In this document: positions 53,294 through 63,081 of the stretch, piece by piece
How the letters are laid out: every line of letters begins with the position of its first letter
Position numbering within the stretch: the stretch's first letter is position 1
DNA from: Methanobacterium sp. UBA44
Lineage (GTDB): Archaea; Methanobacteriota; Methanobacteria; Methanobacteriales; Methanobacteriaceae
Reading direction: 5' to 3'
NCBI GenBank assembly: GCA_002494885.1
Contig: DACV01000005.1
Span: forward strand, 1 to 64,000
Length of the DNA stretch: 64,000 nt
Position numbers and translations under genes: made by a program
Notes under the pieces: model-generated
The model's database searches: none
Told to the model about the DNA's origin: nothing
The model's input: only the letters and a program-made list of their open reading frames with translations

Positions 53294-54352
53294 TTAAGCT
53301 GTTTTGGATCTATCTTTAGAAGCCCTTGTATAAATATCGTTCAAACGTTTTGTATCATCCAGATGTGGTGTTGATACCTCATGTAAGATAGTATTTTCCA
53401 TGGCAACGATAGAATGAGGCACTTCTGGCTCAATTCGGATAGTGTCATTTTTTCCAAAGTATTCTTTCCTATCGTCGAATTTTATGTAACCTTTACCACT
53501 TACGATGTACATAGTTTCATCTTTTTCTTCATGAAGATGGAAAGAGGTACTGAATCCTTCTTTAAGGAATAATTCCTTGGTCATGTATTGTTCAGTGTAA
53601 ATCAGAACTTTTTCATATCCCCATGGCTTATCTATTCTATTTCTGTATTCTTTTCTAATTTCTTCCAGTTCTTTGGAAGTATCTATGGCCATCCAGAAAA
53701 GTCCATCTTCTTTGTAGTAACCAAGCTGATTTTCATTGGCTAACATTGGGAATACAGTCTTTTCAATGTCTCCGACATCAAAATTACCGAAGTTAATTTC
53801 TCCATTTGAAAAATAAACTCCTCCATTTATATAATAATCGAGAAGAGGCTTTTCTTTAAATGAAACCAATTTATCTCCACTTATTTCAACGATTCCATAG
53901 GGAGACATCATTTTAGTTATAAAGATTGAAAAAGGATAATCAGACTTTTCACCCTGCATAATCATTTTTTTAATGTTTAAGTCAGCTACTACATCCCCGT
54001 TTCGTATAACACATTGTTCATTATCCTTTATTTGTTCCATACCTAATTTAATGGCATTTAATGTACCGAGAGGTTCTTTTTCTATAACATATTCAATTTT
54101 CATGCCATTATATTCATTTCCATACCTTTCTTCTATTTTATCGCTTAAAAAGCCGGTTAAAAGAAGTACACGATCTACTCCTGCATTTTTGAAATCGAAT
54201 ATCTGTTTATCCAGGATGGTATAATTGTCCTGATCTTCTAAAATTGAATAATTATCTTTGATTTCAATCAGAGGTTTGGGAACATTGTCGGTAAGCGGTC
54301 TTAACCGTTTTCCGAAGCCCCCACAAAGTATCATTCCTGCAGTGCTGCTCAT
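53294..54352 (-). CDS. Sugar nucleotidyltransferase fused to a cupin
   Basis: About 352 residues. Residues 1-235 are an NTP-transferase with GMILCGGFGKRLRPLTDNVPKP, EKEPLGTLNAIKLGM and RNGDVVADLNIKK (metal Asp). Residues about 245-345 form a cupin (HLHEEKDETMYIVSGKGYIKF; PEVPHSIVAMENTILHEVSTP). The order resembles mannose-1-phosphate guanylyltransferase/isomerase fusions, so nucleotide-sugar synthesis is likely. The sugar is unknown. The ATG at 54352 follows GGTGAT. Confidence 0.85.
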   Translation of the reverse strand: MSSTAGMILCGGFGKRLRPLTDNVPKPLIEIKDNYSILEDQDNYTILDKQIFDFKNAGVDRVLLLTGFLSDKIEERYGNEYNGMKIEYVIEKEPLGTLNAIKLGMEQIKDNEQCVIRNGDVVADLNIKKMIMQGEKSDYPFSIFITKMMSPYGIVEISGDKLVSFKEKPLLDYYINGGVYFSNGEINFGNFDVGDIEKTVFPMLANENQLGYYKEDGLFWMAIDTSKELEEIRKEYRNRIDKPWGYEKVLIYTEQYMTKELFLKEGFSTSFHLHEEKDETMYIVSGKGYIKFDDRKEYFGKNDTIRIEPEVPHSIVAMENTILHEVSTPHLDDTKRLNDIYTRASKDRSKTA

Positions 54353-54433
54353 ATTATCACCATGAAAATAATGCATGATTATATTTTTGTTTTTTTAATA
54401 GATATTAATTATTATCGTTTATTCATAGTTTGA

Positions 54434-55504
54434 TTAATCCAGTATTTCCTTTAAAACATGACCGAAATCAGATTTTACAATCTTATCGGTGCCCAGAGTT
54501 TTAGAATGAGCATCTAATTCTGTTACAACATACCTGTATCCTATTTCTTTTAAGGGTTCTACAAGTCTTGGACCATCTGTTATTGCTAAAGCTTCTACAT
54601 TTAATTTTTCAATGGGTACAGCATGAGGTACTCCTGCAACAACTAAAAAATCAATCTTTTTTTCCTTTAAAATATCTGCAGCCTTATTTCCTGTTACTGG
54701 ATATTCATCAAGACCTCCAGTTATAAATTCAATTCTAACTCCCTTATTTTCAAGTTCTTTTTGAATGTTGGCAGCATGCTGTCTAATTCTTGGAAGTCCA
54801 GTGTTCTTATCGAGATTTGCAATTATTAATGCCTTATTTTTGGGATTTATTTTATCAAAAGGAATCTTTAAAATGTCTGCAAAAAGATAGGTGGTCTCTT
54901 TCTTTGCATTTAATATAATGGCGATTTTTTCTCCATTTTTGATTTTTTCAATGAGCATTTCTGCTATTTCTCTTTTATCATCGCCGTAGGAAGGGGCTAT
55001 GTATTCTCCTTTTGCCATTCCTCGTGTTTTTTCAATTTTAGTTGCTAATTTAAGCATTTCAGATTGTCTTTCAGTTTCTTCTTCAGGTATGATTCCTTCC
55101 TTACTTGCAGCCTCTAAAACAGCAATGGCTCCTTCTGTGTTGTCTCCTTCACTTAAACCACCATGGGATTCCACTGCAAGCACCTTTGCATTTATGTTGG
55201 CATTTTGGACGGCTTCTTTAAGGTCTTCACCAATTATCATGCTTGCACAGGTTCCTACAATCCCTACAAGTTCTGGTTTGAACATTGAATCCACTTTCTG
55301 GAGCGTTTCTTCTAATTTGACAGATGCTCCAAAAATAAAATCATTTTCAGACATGGCAGTAGTTACAACTCTTACCCCGTCATTTTCAAGGAGTCTTCCT
55401 GTTCTAAAACAGCAGCCATGGGGGCCGTGAAGTATAATAACATCAGCGTTAAGGTCTCTTAAAGTATAAAGCGATGCAGCAATTGGACTTGGTCTTGGAT
55501 GCAA
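54434..55504 (-). CDS. cfbD: Ni-sirohydrochlorin a,c-diamide reductive cyclase, catalytic subunit
   Basis: Nitrogenase-like subunit that, with the ATPase CfbC, reduces the Ni-tetrapyrrole and closes the lactam ring in coenzyme F430 synthesis. 356 residues. Cluster-ligand cysteines appear in ILHGPHGCCFRTGRLL and GIVGTCASMIIGEDL. The protein starts MHPRPSPIAASLYTL with no nitrogenase P-cluster set beyond these. Start is TTG at 55504, five bases after GAGGTGA. cfbC is not in the window. Confidence 0.9.
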   Translation of the reverse strand: MHPRPSPIAASLYTLRDLNADVIILHGPHGCCFRTGRLLENDGVRVVTTAMSENDFIFGASVKLEETLQKVDSMFKPELVGIVGTCASMIIGEDLKEAVQNANINAKVLAVESHGGLSEGDNTEGAIAVLEAASKEGIIPEEETERQSEMLKLATKIEKTRGMAKGEYIAPSYGDDKREIAEMLIEKIKNGEKIAIILNAKKETTYLFADILKIPFDKINPKNKALIIANLDKNTGLPRIRQHAANIQKELENKGVRIEFITGGLDEYPVTGNKAADILKEKKIDFLVVAGVPHAVPIEKLNVEALAITDGPRLVEPLKEIGYRYVVTELDAHSKTLGTDKIVKSDFGHVLKEILD

Positions 55505-55718
55505 ATTTTCACCTCTTAAATGTAAATCTCTAATTATGGTTCTTTTAATAATTTGATATGAATAAATCAGTTATATTATTTAGGAATTGATCCATTTTTT
55601 ATTTATATTAAACTGAAAAGAGAAAAATTTAAGATATGAGTATTAAAATACAATTTAAGCAATGACCATAATTCATCTAGAAGTTTATATTTAGAATTAA
55701 TTATTTGTAAGGGGTATA

Positions 55719-56447
55719 ATGAGTAAAAAGAGTTATATATTAATATTTTTAGTTTTAATAACGGCTTTAACAGGGTTTATGGGTTTTAAGGGGTTTTTAA
55801 ATCAGAATAATGAACAATTTATACAATTTAAATCCTTAAATATTCCAGAAACTACAATATTAGGAAATAATAGTATGGGAACCGTTATTAAAAGCGGGCC
55901 TTATGGAAATCCCAATTCAAAATCCAAAATTGCTTTAATAGTGGGAGTACATCCTCTGGAGACAAATTCACACAGAGCTATGGCTGCATCTTTGTATAGT
56001 CTTTCTAAATCACTTGATCATTCCTATTATATTTACAGCATTCATGTTACTAAGGACAGATATTCCTATAATGATGGAAGGGTAAATGGTCAATTACTGG
56101 CCAAATTTGTAGTTTCTGATATAAAAAAGAATGATTTTGATCTTGCGGTTGATGTTCATTCAAATAGAGGTTATTATAAACAAAATAGATTTATATGTGT
56201 ACCTGTAGCAGATAATAAGTCAAAAGAAATGGCATTTAGCATTAAAAATAAAATTCCATGGCTTGTTTATTATGTTCCTCCTAAAGAAAAGGGGCCTTCA
56301 AGTCCAAATTTCGTTACAGTCCCTTTAATAAATTCAGGAACTCCAGCAGTTGTTTATGAAACCTATATCTATGAATCTTATTATCTAACCATAAAACACG
56401 CTGCAGAAATTATTTCAGCCATTGATGAATTGAATTTAGTGGATTAA
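55719..56447 (+). CDS. Membrane-anchored M14-like zinc hydrolase
   Basis: A 242-residue protein. Residues about 5-25 form an N-terminal membrane anchor or signal. The rest resembles the carboxypeptidase/succinylglutamate desuccinylase fold: H78 and E81 in VGVHPLETN, H147 in AVDVHSNRG, and E214 in VVYETYIYE, matching HxxE, His and catalytic Glu. It probably hydrolyses an amide on the outer face. Substrate unknown. It is 1 base from sfsA, so the two are co-transcribed. Confidence 0.7.
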   Translation: MSKKSYILIFLVLITALTGFMGFKGFLNQNNEQFIQFKSLNIPETTILGNNSMGTVIKSGPYGNPNSKSKIALIVGVHPLETNSHRAMAASLYSLSKSLDHSYYIYSIHVTKDRYSYNDGRVNGQLLAKFVVSDIKKNDFDLAVDVHSNRGYYKQNRFICVPVADNKSKEMAFSIKNKIPWLVYYVPPKEKGPSSPNFVTVPLINSGTPAVVYETYIYESYYLTIKHAAEIISAIDELNLVD

Positions 56448-56448
56448 A

Positions 56449-57165
56449 ATGATAATCAGAAACATAATTCATGGAAACTTCATAGATAGACCAAACAGGT
56501 TCACAGTTAAATTCAGTCATGATCAGGGAATAGATATGGCTCATTTAAGGGATCCGGGAAGGCTTAAAGAGCTTTTAAAACATGATGCAGAATTACTTTT
56601 AAGACCAGCCCTAAACAGCAAGAATAGAAAGACTAAATTTGATGTTATAGCTGTCATGAAGGATGATTTATGGGTTCTAATTAATTCGGGATTTCATAGC
56701 GATATCGCTGCTGATTTAATTGATTTTCAGTTGATAGAAGAATTCAGTGAATATTCTATAGAAAGAAGGGAATACACTTACGGTAAAAGCCGAATTGACT
56801 TTCTTCTAACTGATAAAAACGAAAAAAAGATGCTGCTTGAGGTTAAGGGATGCACCCTTGTTGAAGATGGACTGGCCAGATTTCCAGATGCCCCTACTTC
56901 AAGGGGTAAAAAACACGTTGAAGAACTTATTATGTCCAAAAAAGAGAGTTATGAAGCAGCAATTCTTTTTCTAATTTTTTGTGAAGATTCAAGATGTTTT
57001 TCTCCCCATTTTAATATGGATCCAGATTTTTCAAATGCCCTGAAGGATGCTCATAAAAAAGGAGTTAATATAATTGCATATTCGTTTAAAAATATTTATA
57101 AAAATGGGACTTTGGAAATAAAACCCTTTAAAAGAATTGAAATAAGATTATTTGATCCTATTTAG
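56449..57165 (+). CDS. sfsA: SfsA family nuclease-like protein
   Basis: A 238-residue protein. N-terminal OB-like part FIDRPNRFTVKFSHDQGIDMAHLRDPGRLKELL and the nuclease-like core YGKSRIDFLLTDKNEKKMLLEVKGCTLVEDGLARFPDAPTSRGKKHVEEL are diagnostic. The fold has a PD-(D/E)XK-like DxnEVK, and nuclease activity has been proposed. Named for sugar fermentation stimulation in E. coli. Its end overlaps the convergent channel gene by 8 bases. Confidence 0.93.
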   Translation: MIIRNIIHGNFIDRPNRFTVKFSHDQGIDMAHLRDPGRLKELLKHDAELLLRPALNSKNRKTKFDVIAVMKDDLWVLINSGFHSDIAADLIDFQLIEEFSEYSIERREYTYGKSRIDFLLTDKNEKKMLLEVKGCTLVEDGLARFPDAPTSRGKKHVEELIMSKKESYEAAILFLIFCEDSRCFSPHFNMDPDFSNALKDAHKKGVNIIAYSFKNIYKNGTLEIKPFKRIEIRLFDPI

Positions 57166-58186
57166 GTTTATTTGAGCCCATACGCTCTTTTTCTAACATT
57201 TCAAACTCTTCAGGTTTTCCAATTCCAAGCAGTATGTTCCCTGGCTTAATAACGTAATCCCTTGAGGGATCTATGGTTAAATTTCCACTATCACCAATAC
57301 CAACCAGTATGATGCCTGTTCGTTCGTGCACATCAGCTTCAAGAACGGTTTTACCTGCAAAATAACTGTCTTCTGTTACTATTACTTCTTTCATTTCTCG
57401 ACTTTTGTGTTCTGCCAGAACTTCCTGAACAAACATTGCCTCGTATCCATCATCAATACTCTTGTACATGAGCCTTCCAGAAATTACAAATGGAGATATA
57501 ACCTGGGTTGCCCCTGCAAGTTCGAGCTGTTCTATGTTTTCATAGCGCTCTGCTTCTGCAATTATTCTAACATTCTGGTCTATTTTACGAATACTCAGTA
57601 TACAATGGATACTTTTTGAATCTGAACCCATATCTACTATTAGGGCTTTAGCTCCTTTAACATTGGCCTTTTTAAGATCTTTAATTCTTGTAGGATCACC
57701 ATGAACAAAATTAACTTCATTTTTCAGAACTTTCTTGCGAACATTTTCATCTTCATCAATTACGAAAATTTCGTTTTCTTTTCCAATTTCTTTAATACAC
57801 TCCATTGTACTTTCAGTCCAGCCACATATCACCACATGCTCTGTTTTTTTCACATTAATCAACCCCATTAACCTCATTTGCTGTCTTTGCACTATGAATT
57901 CAACTATTGACTCAATTGCAATTGCAAAGCTACCTATTCCTAAAACTATCAATGAAATGGCGAAAAACATTCCAAGACTGGTTTCAGGACTGTAATCACC
58001 ATATCCTACTGTTCCAATAGTAACGAATGTCCAGTAAAGTGATACAATCCATGGTTGCCCTTCAATTAAATGAAATCCAATAGTTCCATAAGCAATAACT
58101 CCAAAAATTAAGATAAAAATACGTGTCATTCGTTCCTGGATTAGCTTTGGGAAACGTTCTCTTAATAATCTGAATATTACAAACAT
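57158..58186 (-). CDS. mthK: RCK-gated potassium channel, MthK orthologue
   Basis: A 342-residue channel very close to Methanothermobacter MthK: two membrane helices (residues about 20-43 and 73-98), selectivity filter TIGTVGYGD (57-65), RCK Rossmann domain from about 115, and a TrkA-C domain. The Ca-binding residues of MthK are kept (D185, E211, E213 here). M107, the internal start that makes the separate RCK subunit in MthK, is kept, preceded by GAGGT. So a pore plus soluble RCK ring is likely. Confidence 0.95.
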   Translation of the reverse strand: MFVIFRLLRERFPKLIQERMTRIFILIFGVIAYGTIGFHLIEGQPWIVSLYWTFVTIGTVGYGDYSPETSLGMFFAISLIVLGIGSFAIAIESIVEFIVQRQQMRLMGLINVKKTEHVVICGWTESTMECIKEIGKENEIFVIDEDENVRKKVLKNEVNFVHGDPTRIKDLKKANVKGAKALIVDMGSDSKSIHCILSIRKIDQNVRIIAEAERYENIEQLELAGATQVISPFVISGRLMYKSIDDGYEAMFVQEVLAEHKSREMKEVIVTEDSYFAGKTVLEADVHERTGIILVGIGDSGNLTIDPSRDYVIKPGNILLGIGKPEEFEMLEKERMGSNKPK

Positions 58187-58223
58187 AGAAATTACCCTTT
58201 AAAATATTTAAAAAAGGAAATGG

Positions 58224-58580
58224 TTATTTCCTTAAAAATAAAAGCCATATGGCGATAATTGCTGTAATAATAACAATTATAACTATAGCTATCCACCATG
58301 AACCCCCATCACCATCACCATCACCATCACCAGCATCATCACCAGCATCATCATCACTCAGCTTTTTAACGGTTTTTTTGGCGCTGCTGAAACTTTTTGA
58401 ACCACCACGGCTGCCTCCTTTAACTGCGGAAGTTAAGGCATTTAAATGCATAGCAGCTAAATTACTATCCAAAACAGTGTCGGATGGTGAAACCTGATAT
58501 TCCTGTGCAGAAATACAACTTGGAACTCCGAGAAGTCCAATAACTAAAAAAATCATTATAATTCCTGTTTTAAGCTTCAT
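58224..58580 (-). CDS. Exported acidic Gly/Asp-rich protein with C-terminal anchor
   Basis: A 118-residue protein. An N-terminal signal (KTGIIMIFLVIGLLGVPSCI) is followed by a short outer part, a basic Ser-rich stretch, an Asp/Gly repeat (residues about 76-93) and a C-terminal membrane helix IAIVIIVIITAIIAIWLLFL ending in RK. The layout suggests a surface protein held by its C-terminus. It is 37 nt downstream of the channel gene on the same strand. Function unknown. Confidence 0.6.
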   Translation of the reverse strand: MKLKTGIIMIFLVIGLLGVPSCISAQEYQVSPSDTVLDSNLAAMHLNALTSAVKGGSRGGSKSFSSAKKTVKKLSDDDAGDDAGDGDGDGDGGSWWIAIVIIVIITAIIAIWLLFLRK

Positions 58581-58758
58581 ACTTAACCTCCTAAATTCTC
58601 TAATTAAATATTATCCATGATCATAAAAATATTTGCATTTAACCAGTATATTAAAAACCCTAAATCATAGCTTCAAAACATCAAATTGGCTGTAATCACT
58701 CTCTACTTTTGTAGAAAAGAATTAAAACTAAATTATAGGAAAATTTTTGATAAAAACT

Positions 58759-61521
58759 TTAACCGCGAGTTCTAACAACGTATTTTCTTAATTCTTCTGC
58801 AAAGAACATAATTGGAATAAAAGTAACTACATAAAGCCATTCATTAATTCCAAGAGCAGTGGTGTTGAATATACTTTGAAGATAAGGTATATAAACAATT
58901 GATAGCATAACAGCAACTTCAAATAATATTCCCCTTATGATCCATTTATTTTTAAAAACTCCAATTTTAAATGTAGAGGTTCTGGTGGTCTGGCATCCAA
59001 TAAGATTCCCAATTTGAGCCATAACTATCCCTACAAACACCATGGTCGTTGCTCTAATGTATAATAGATCTGAAAATGCAAGATTTTGACCTAAGTGCCA
59101 TCCACTCCCATAAAGTATCCAGAAGTACCCCGACATGACCAGAAATGCTTCAATTAGCCCTAGAAATATATATCCTCTGAAGATAACACCAAAATTCAAT
59201 AAATGTTCCCTATGAGATCGCGGGGGCCTGTCCATTACATCGGATTCTGATGGGCCAACTCCAAGTGCAAGTGCAGGAACTGTATCTGTTCCAAGGTCAA
59301 TTGCAAGTATTTGCATAACTGTAATTGGAAGGGGAATTTTAAACAGCACCATTAATACAAATGGAATGATTTCAGCAGTTTCATGGGCGAAAATATAGGT
59401 AATGAATTTTCTTATATTTTCATATATGGTTCTTCCTTCCTTAATGGCAGATACGATTGTGGCGAAGTTATCATCAGTTAAAACCATATCAGAAGCTTCT
59501 TTTGCAACATCTGTACCTGTTATGCCCATTGCAATTCCTATATCAGCTTTTCTTAGTGCCGGGGCATCATTTACCCCATCACCAGTCATTGCAACGATTT
59601 CGTCTTCATCTTCAAGGATTGAGGCAATGCGCATTTTATGTTCGGGGATGGCTCTTGCAAATATTACATTACATTTAGACATGAGTAATTGCCCAACGTC
59701 ATCGTCAGACATTTCAGTTAATTCTTTACCCTTAATAATCTCACATGGACCGCTAATAATCCCTATCTCTTCAGCTATGGCCCTCGCTGTTAACCCATAG
59801 TCTCCGGTTATCATTATAATACGGATCCCGGCTCTGTGGCATTCTTCCACAGCCTCTCGAACTTCAGGACGAGGAGGATCCTGCATTGCCATCATACCAA
59901 GGAAAATCATTTCTTTTTCAACAGATTCTGGTTTATAGTCAGTAAAATCATTAGGAAGATTTCTGTAAGCCATTGCAAGTATTCTAAGTCCTTGGCTTGC
60001 AAGTTTATCGTGCCTTTTTACCACATTTTCCTTTTCTTCATCAGAAAATACCCTGATTTTCCCATTTTCTGAGATATGGGTGCTCAATGAAATAATTTTT
60101 TTAGGAGCGCCCTTTATGTATGCTACCTTCTTATTCTCTTTTTGGTGAATTGAACTCATGGATTTCCTTTCAGAGTCAAAGGGGAGCTCGCTTATTTTAG
60201 GAATTTTTTTAAGCTCTTCTTCTAAATCAAACCCACTTTTTAGGGCTGCAACAAGTAAAGAAGCTTCTGTCGGGTCTCCCAGTATCTTCCATTTTTTTCC
60301 CTCAATTTTGGGGGGAATTATTTTAGCATCGTTACAGAATGCTGCTGTTCTCATGAGCAATTTAAGCTCTTTCATCTCCTCATACCCTATTTCATTACCT
60401 TTATGAAGAAATTTGCCTTTGGGTGTGTATCCAGCTCCAGTTACATCAACTATTTCGTTGGGAATCCATATTTTACGTACTGTCATTTCATTTTTAGTTA
60501 AGGTCCCTGTCTTGTCAGTACATATTATGGTTGTAGACCCTAGAGTCTCTACACTGGATAATTTTTTTATAAGGGCATTCTTTGTAACCATTTTTCTTGC
60601 TGCTGCAGCGAGAGCAAGAGTCACAGTTGGTAAAAGTCCTTCAGGAACATTGGCAACAGTTAATCCTATGGCAAAAATGAATGCAAGTTCCAGAGGGAAA
60701 CCAATTAGAAATATATTAACTGCAAAGAGAGTGAAACCCATTAATATTGCTATAAATGCAATTATTTGGGCTAATTTATTTATTTCAACCTGTAAAGGAC
60801 TTTTAACTTCCTTAACGGCCTGTGTAAGGGCTGCAATTTTACTGAATTCGGTTTTATTTCCAGTTGCAAAGACAAGAGCTTTTCCAGAGCCTGATGCCAC
60901 GCTGGTACCGGTAAAAATAAGGTTGTGCATTTCTACAAATGTGTGTCCTTCACTGTCCATACCTTCAGAGTTTTTACGTATAGGTCTTGACTCTCCTGTA
61001 AGTGTTGAATTATCTACTTTAAGCTGAAATGATTCTATTAATCTTGAATCTGCTGATATATTGTCTCCTTCTTCGAGTACAATAATATCTCCAGGTACAA
61101 GTAAAGAGGCGAGTATCTCTTTTTCTTTGCCTTCTCTAATTACCTTAGCAGTTGAAGGAAGGATTTTTTTGAGGGCTTCAGTTGCCTTTTCTGCTTCATA
61201 TTCTTGCCAAAAACTAAAAACAGCATTGATTATGATTACACCAATAATGGCAAAACCTAATTGGGGAACTCCGGCGATAAAGGCCAAAATACTCGCTGCC
61301 CATAATAGAAGGGCTAAAACATTATAAAAATTCTCTAAAAATTTGAAAACCAAGGACTTTTTTTTCACTTCCTCTATTTGATTGGGTCCATATTTTTCAA
61401 GCCTTATTTGTGCATCATCTTCGCTTAAACCTTTTTTTGATGAATTAAATTTAGAATAAACATCTTCAGGTGGTAATTTAAATATTGCCACCTCTCCTGG
61501 TGAAGATTTCTCCCCCTCCAT
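58759..61521 (-). CDS. P2-type cation-transporting ATPase
   Basis: A 920-residue ion pump. N-terminal cation ATPase domain, TGES-like LTGESRPI in the actuator, phosphorylated D336 in CTDKTGTLTKNEMT, GDPTEASLL and KGAPKKII in the nucleotide domain, hinge TGDGVNDAPALRKADIG, and about ten membrane helices. The M4 motif reads VANVPEGLLPTVTLAL, the Asn form of Na,K-ATPase-like pumps rather than the AIPEG form of SERCA. The ion (Na, K or Ca) is not settled. Confidence 0.92.
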   Translation of the reverse strand: MEGEKSSPGEVAIFKLPPEDVYSKFNSSKKGLSEDDAQIRLEKYGPNQIEEVKKKSLVFKFLENFYNVLALLLWAASILAFIAGVPQLGFAIIGVIIINAVFSFWQEYEAEKATEALKKILPSTAKVIREGKEKEILASLLVPGDIIVLEEGDNISADSRLIESFQLKVDNSTLTGESRPIRKNSEGMDSEGHTFVEMHNLIFTGTSVASGSGKALVFATGNKTEFSKIAALTQAVKEVKSPLQVEINKLAQIIAFIAILMGFTLFAVNIFLIGFPLELAFIFAIGLTVANVPEGLLPTVTLALAAAARKMVTKNALIKKLSSVETLGSTTIICTDKTGTLTKNEMTVRKIWIPNEIVDVTGAGYTPKGKFLHKGNEIGYEEMKELKLLMRTAAFCNDAKIIPPKIEGKKWKILGDPTEASLLVAALKSGFDLEEELKKIPKISELPFDSERKSMSSIHQKENKKVAYIKGAPKKIISLSTHISENGKIRVFSDEEKENVVKRHDKLASQGLRILAMAYRNLPNDFTDYKPESVEKEMIFLGMMAMQDPPRPEVREAVEECHRAGIRIIMITGDYGLTARAIAEEIGIISGPCEIIKGKELTEMSDDDVGQLLMSKCNVIFARAIPEHKMRIASILEDEDEIVAMTGDGVNDAPALRKADIGIAMGITGTDVAKEASDMVLTDDNFATIVSAIKEGRTIYENIRKFITYIFAHETAEIIPFVLMVLFKIPLPITVMQILAIDLGTDTVPALALGVGPSESDVMDRPPRSHREHLLNFGVIFRGYIFLGLIEAFLVMSGYFWILYGSGWHLGQNLAFSDLLYIRATTMVFVGIVMAQIGNLIGCQTTRTSTFKIGVFKNKWIIRGILFEVAVMLSIVYIPYLQSIFNTTALGINEWLYVVTFIPIMFFAEELRKYVVRTRG

Positions 61522-61660
61522 AATTACACTCGAGTTTAATTATTTTTAATTTCAGGGTTTGATTTTTTAATTTTACACTTGAAATTGACCTCTGGTAATA
61601 AAATAATGGATTACATTATTTTTTATAGAGCTTAAGATATAAATAATAAAAGGTATTCTC

Positions 61661-63052
61661 ATGGAATGTGATGTTGTTATAATTGGTGCAGGGCCTGCAG
61701 GCCTATTAGCAGCAGCCAGACTGGCAGATCATCTAAAAGTTATAATAATTGATAAGGGAAAAGAAATAGAGGGAAGAAAATGTATTTCTCTTATAAGGGG
61801 AACATGTAAGAGATGTTCTCCGTGTAATATCACAGGAGGTCTTGGTGGAGCAGGAGGACTTTCAGATGGCAAACTTAATTTAAGGCCAGATATCGGCGGT
61901 GACCTTAAAGAATTCGTAGACAATGATGAAGCATGGGAAATAATAAAAGAAATAGATGAATTCTTTTTAAAGCATGGGGCGCCTGATGAACTATATGCAC
62001 CTTCTGAAGAGGAGATATCTGAAATATTACGTGAATCAGCGGCATCTGGAATTAAATTCATTCCAATAGTCCAGAGGCACATTGGATCAGATAAAACACC
62101 TCACGTTATAAATTCAATAAGAAAAGAAATTGAAAATAAAGGAGCAGATTTCTTACTGGAAACAGAAGTCATTGATATAATTGCAGATGAGGGTGTAAAA
62201 GGGGTGCTGGTCAGAGGAAAGGATAAAAATGAATTTGAAATAAAATGTAACTATATTATGGCTGCTCCAGGACGTGTTGGAGCTTACTGGTTGTCAGATC
62301 AGCTTAAAAAACTTAAAATTTCCATAAAATACAATCCTGTGGATATTGGAGTCAGGGTCGAAGTTCCACATATAGTTATGGATCCAGTAACCAGCATAAA
62401 CTGGGATCCAAAGTTCCATATAACAACAAGAACCTATGATGACTTTGTAAGAACATTCTGTACATGTCCTAAGGGTTTTATTGTTGAAGAAGTTTATGAA
62501 GGGTTTGTGGGTATAAATGGGCATTCAATGCGTGAGAAATTATCTGAAAATACTAATTTTGCATTTTTAGTTAGGGTAGAGCTTACAAAACCAACTGAAA
62601 ACACATCTGCCTATGCATTTTCAATTGCAAGCATTGCCAATATCCTTGGAAGTGGAAAACCAATAATCCAAAGACTGGGAGACCTTAGAAGAGGAAGAAG
62701 ATCCACATGGAATCGTATAGAAAAAAGTAACGTATCTCCGACATTTAAGAATGTAATTCCCGGCGATATTGCAATGGCACTTCCCTACAGGTTGATAATG
62801 GACATTGTAGAGGGCCTTGAAGCATTAAATCGAGTTATTCCGGGAGTTGCATCTGATTCAACACTTTTATACGCCCCCGAGATAAAGCTGTACGCCATGA
62901 GGGCCGAAATGAATCAAAAACTTGAAACTCCTGTAAAAGGACTTTATGTAGCAGGCGACGGTGCAGGAGTATCCAGGGGCATTGTTGGGGCTGCTGCAAC
63001 AGGTATAATAGCAGCAAATAGTATTTTAAATAAAATTAAAGAAAATGGTTAA
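61661..63052 (+). CDS. FAD-dependent dehydrogenase (COG2509-like)
   Basis: A 463-residue flavoprotein. FAD-binding VVIIGAGPAGLLAAARLADH at the N-terminus, GGLGGAGGLSDGKLNLRPDIGGDL (residues about 50-73), a second FAD contact GLYVAGDGAGVSRGIVGAAATG at the end, and Cys pairs CKRCSPC near residue 47 and TFCTCPKG near 270. The family is widespread and uncharacterised, and the cysteines suggest thiol or iron-sulfur redox chemistry. GGT lies upstream of the ATG. Confidence 0.85.
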   Translation: MECDVVIIGAGPAGLLAAARLADHLKVIIIDKGKEIEGRKCISLIRGTCKRCSPCNITGGLGGAGGLSDGKLNLRPDIGGDLKEFVDNDEAWEIIKEIDEFFLKHGAPDELYAPSEEEISEILRESAASGIKFIPIVQRHIGSDKTPHVINSIRKEIENKGADFLLETEVIDIIADEGVKGVLVRGKDKNEFEIKCNYIMAAPGRVGAYWLSDQLKKLKISIKYNPVDIGVRVEVPHIVMDPVTSINWDPKFHITTRTYDDFVRTFCTCPKGFIVEEVYEGFVGINGHSMREKLSENTNFAFLVRVELTKPTENTSAYAFSIASIANILGSGKPIIQRLGDLRRGRRSTWNRIEKSNVSPTFKNVIPGDIAMALPYRLIMDIVEGLEALNRVIPGVASDSTLLYAPEIKLYAMRAEMNQKLETPVKGLYVAGDGAGVSRGIVGAAATGIIAANSILNKIKENG

Positions 63053-63081
63053 AATAAAGGAAAATTTTTATTAAAAAATAT

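Noticed and set aside
59402..61027. Long plus-strand frames opposite the P-type ATPase
   Set aside because: Shadow frames of a strongly coding region. Every ATPase motif is on the minus strand, and the opposite products lack any recognisable pattern.
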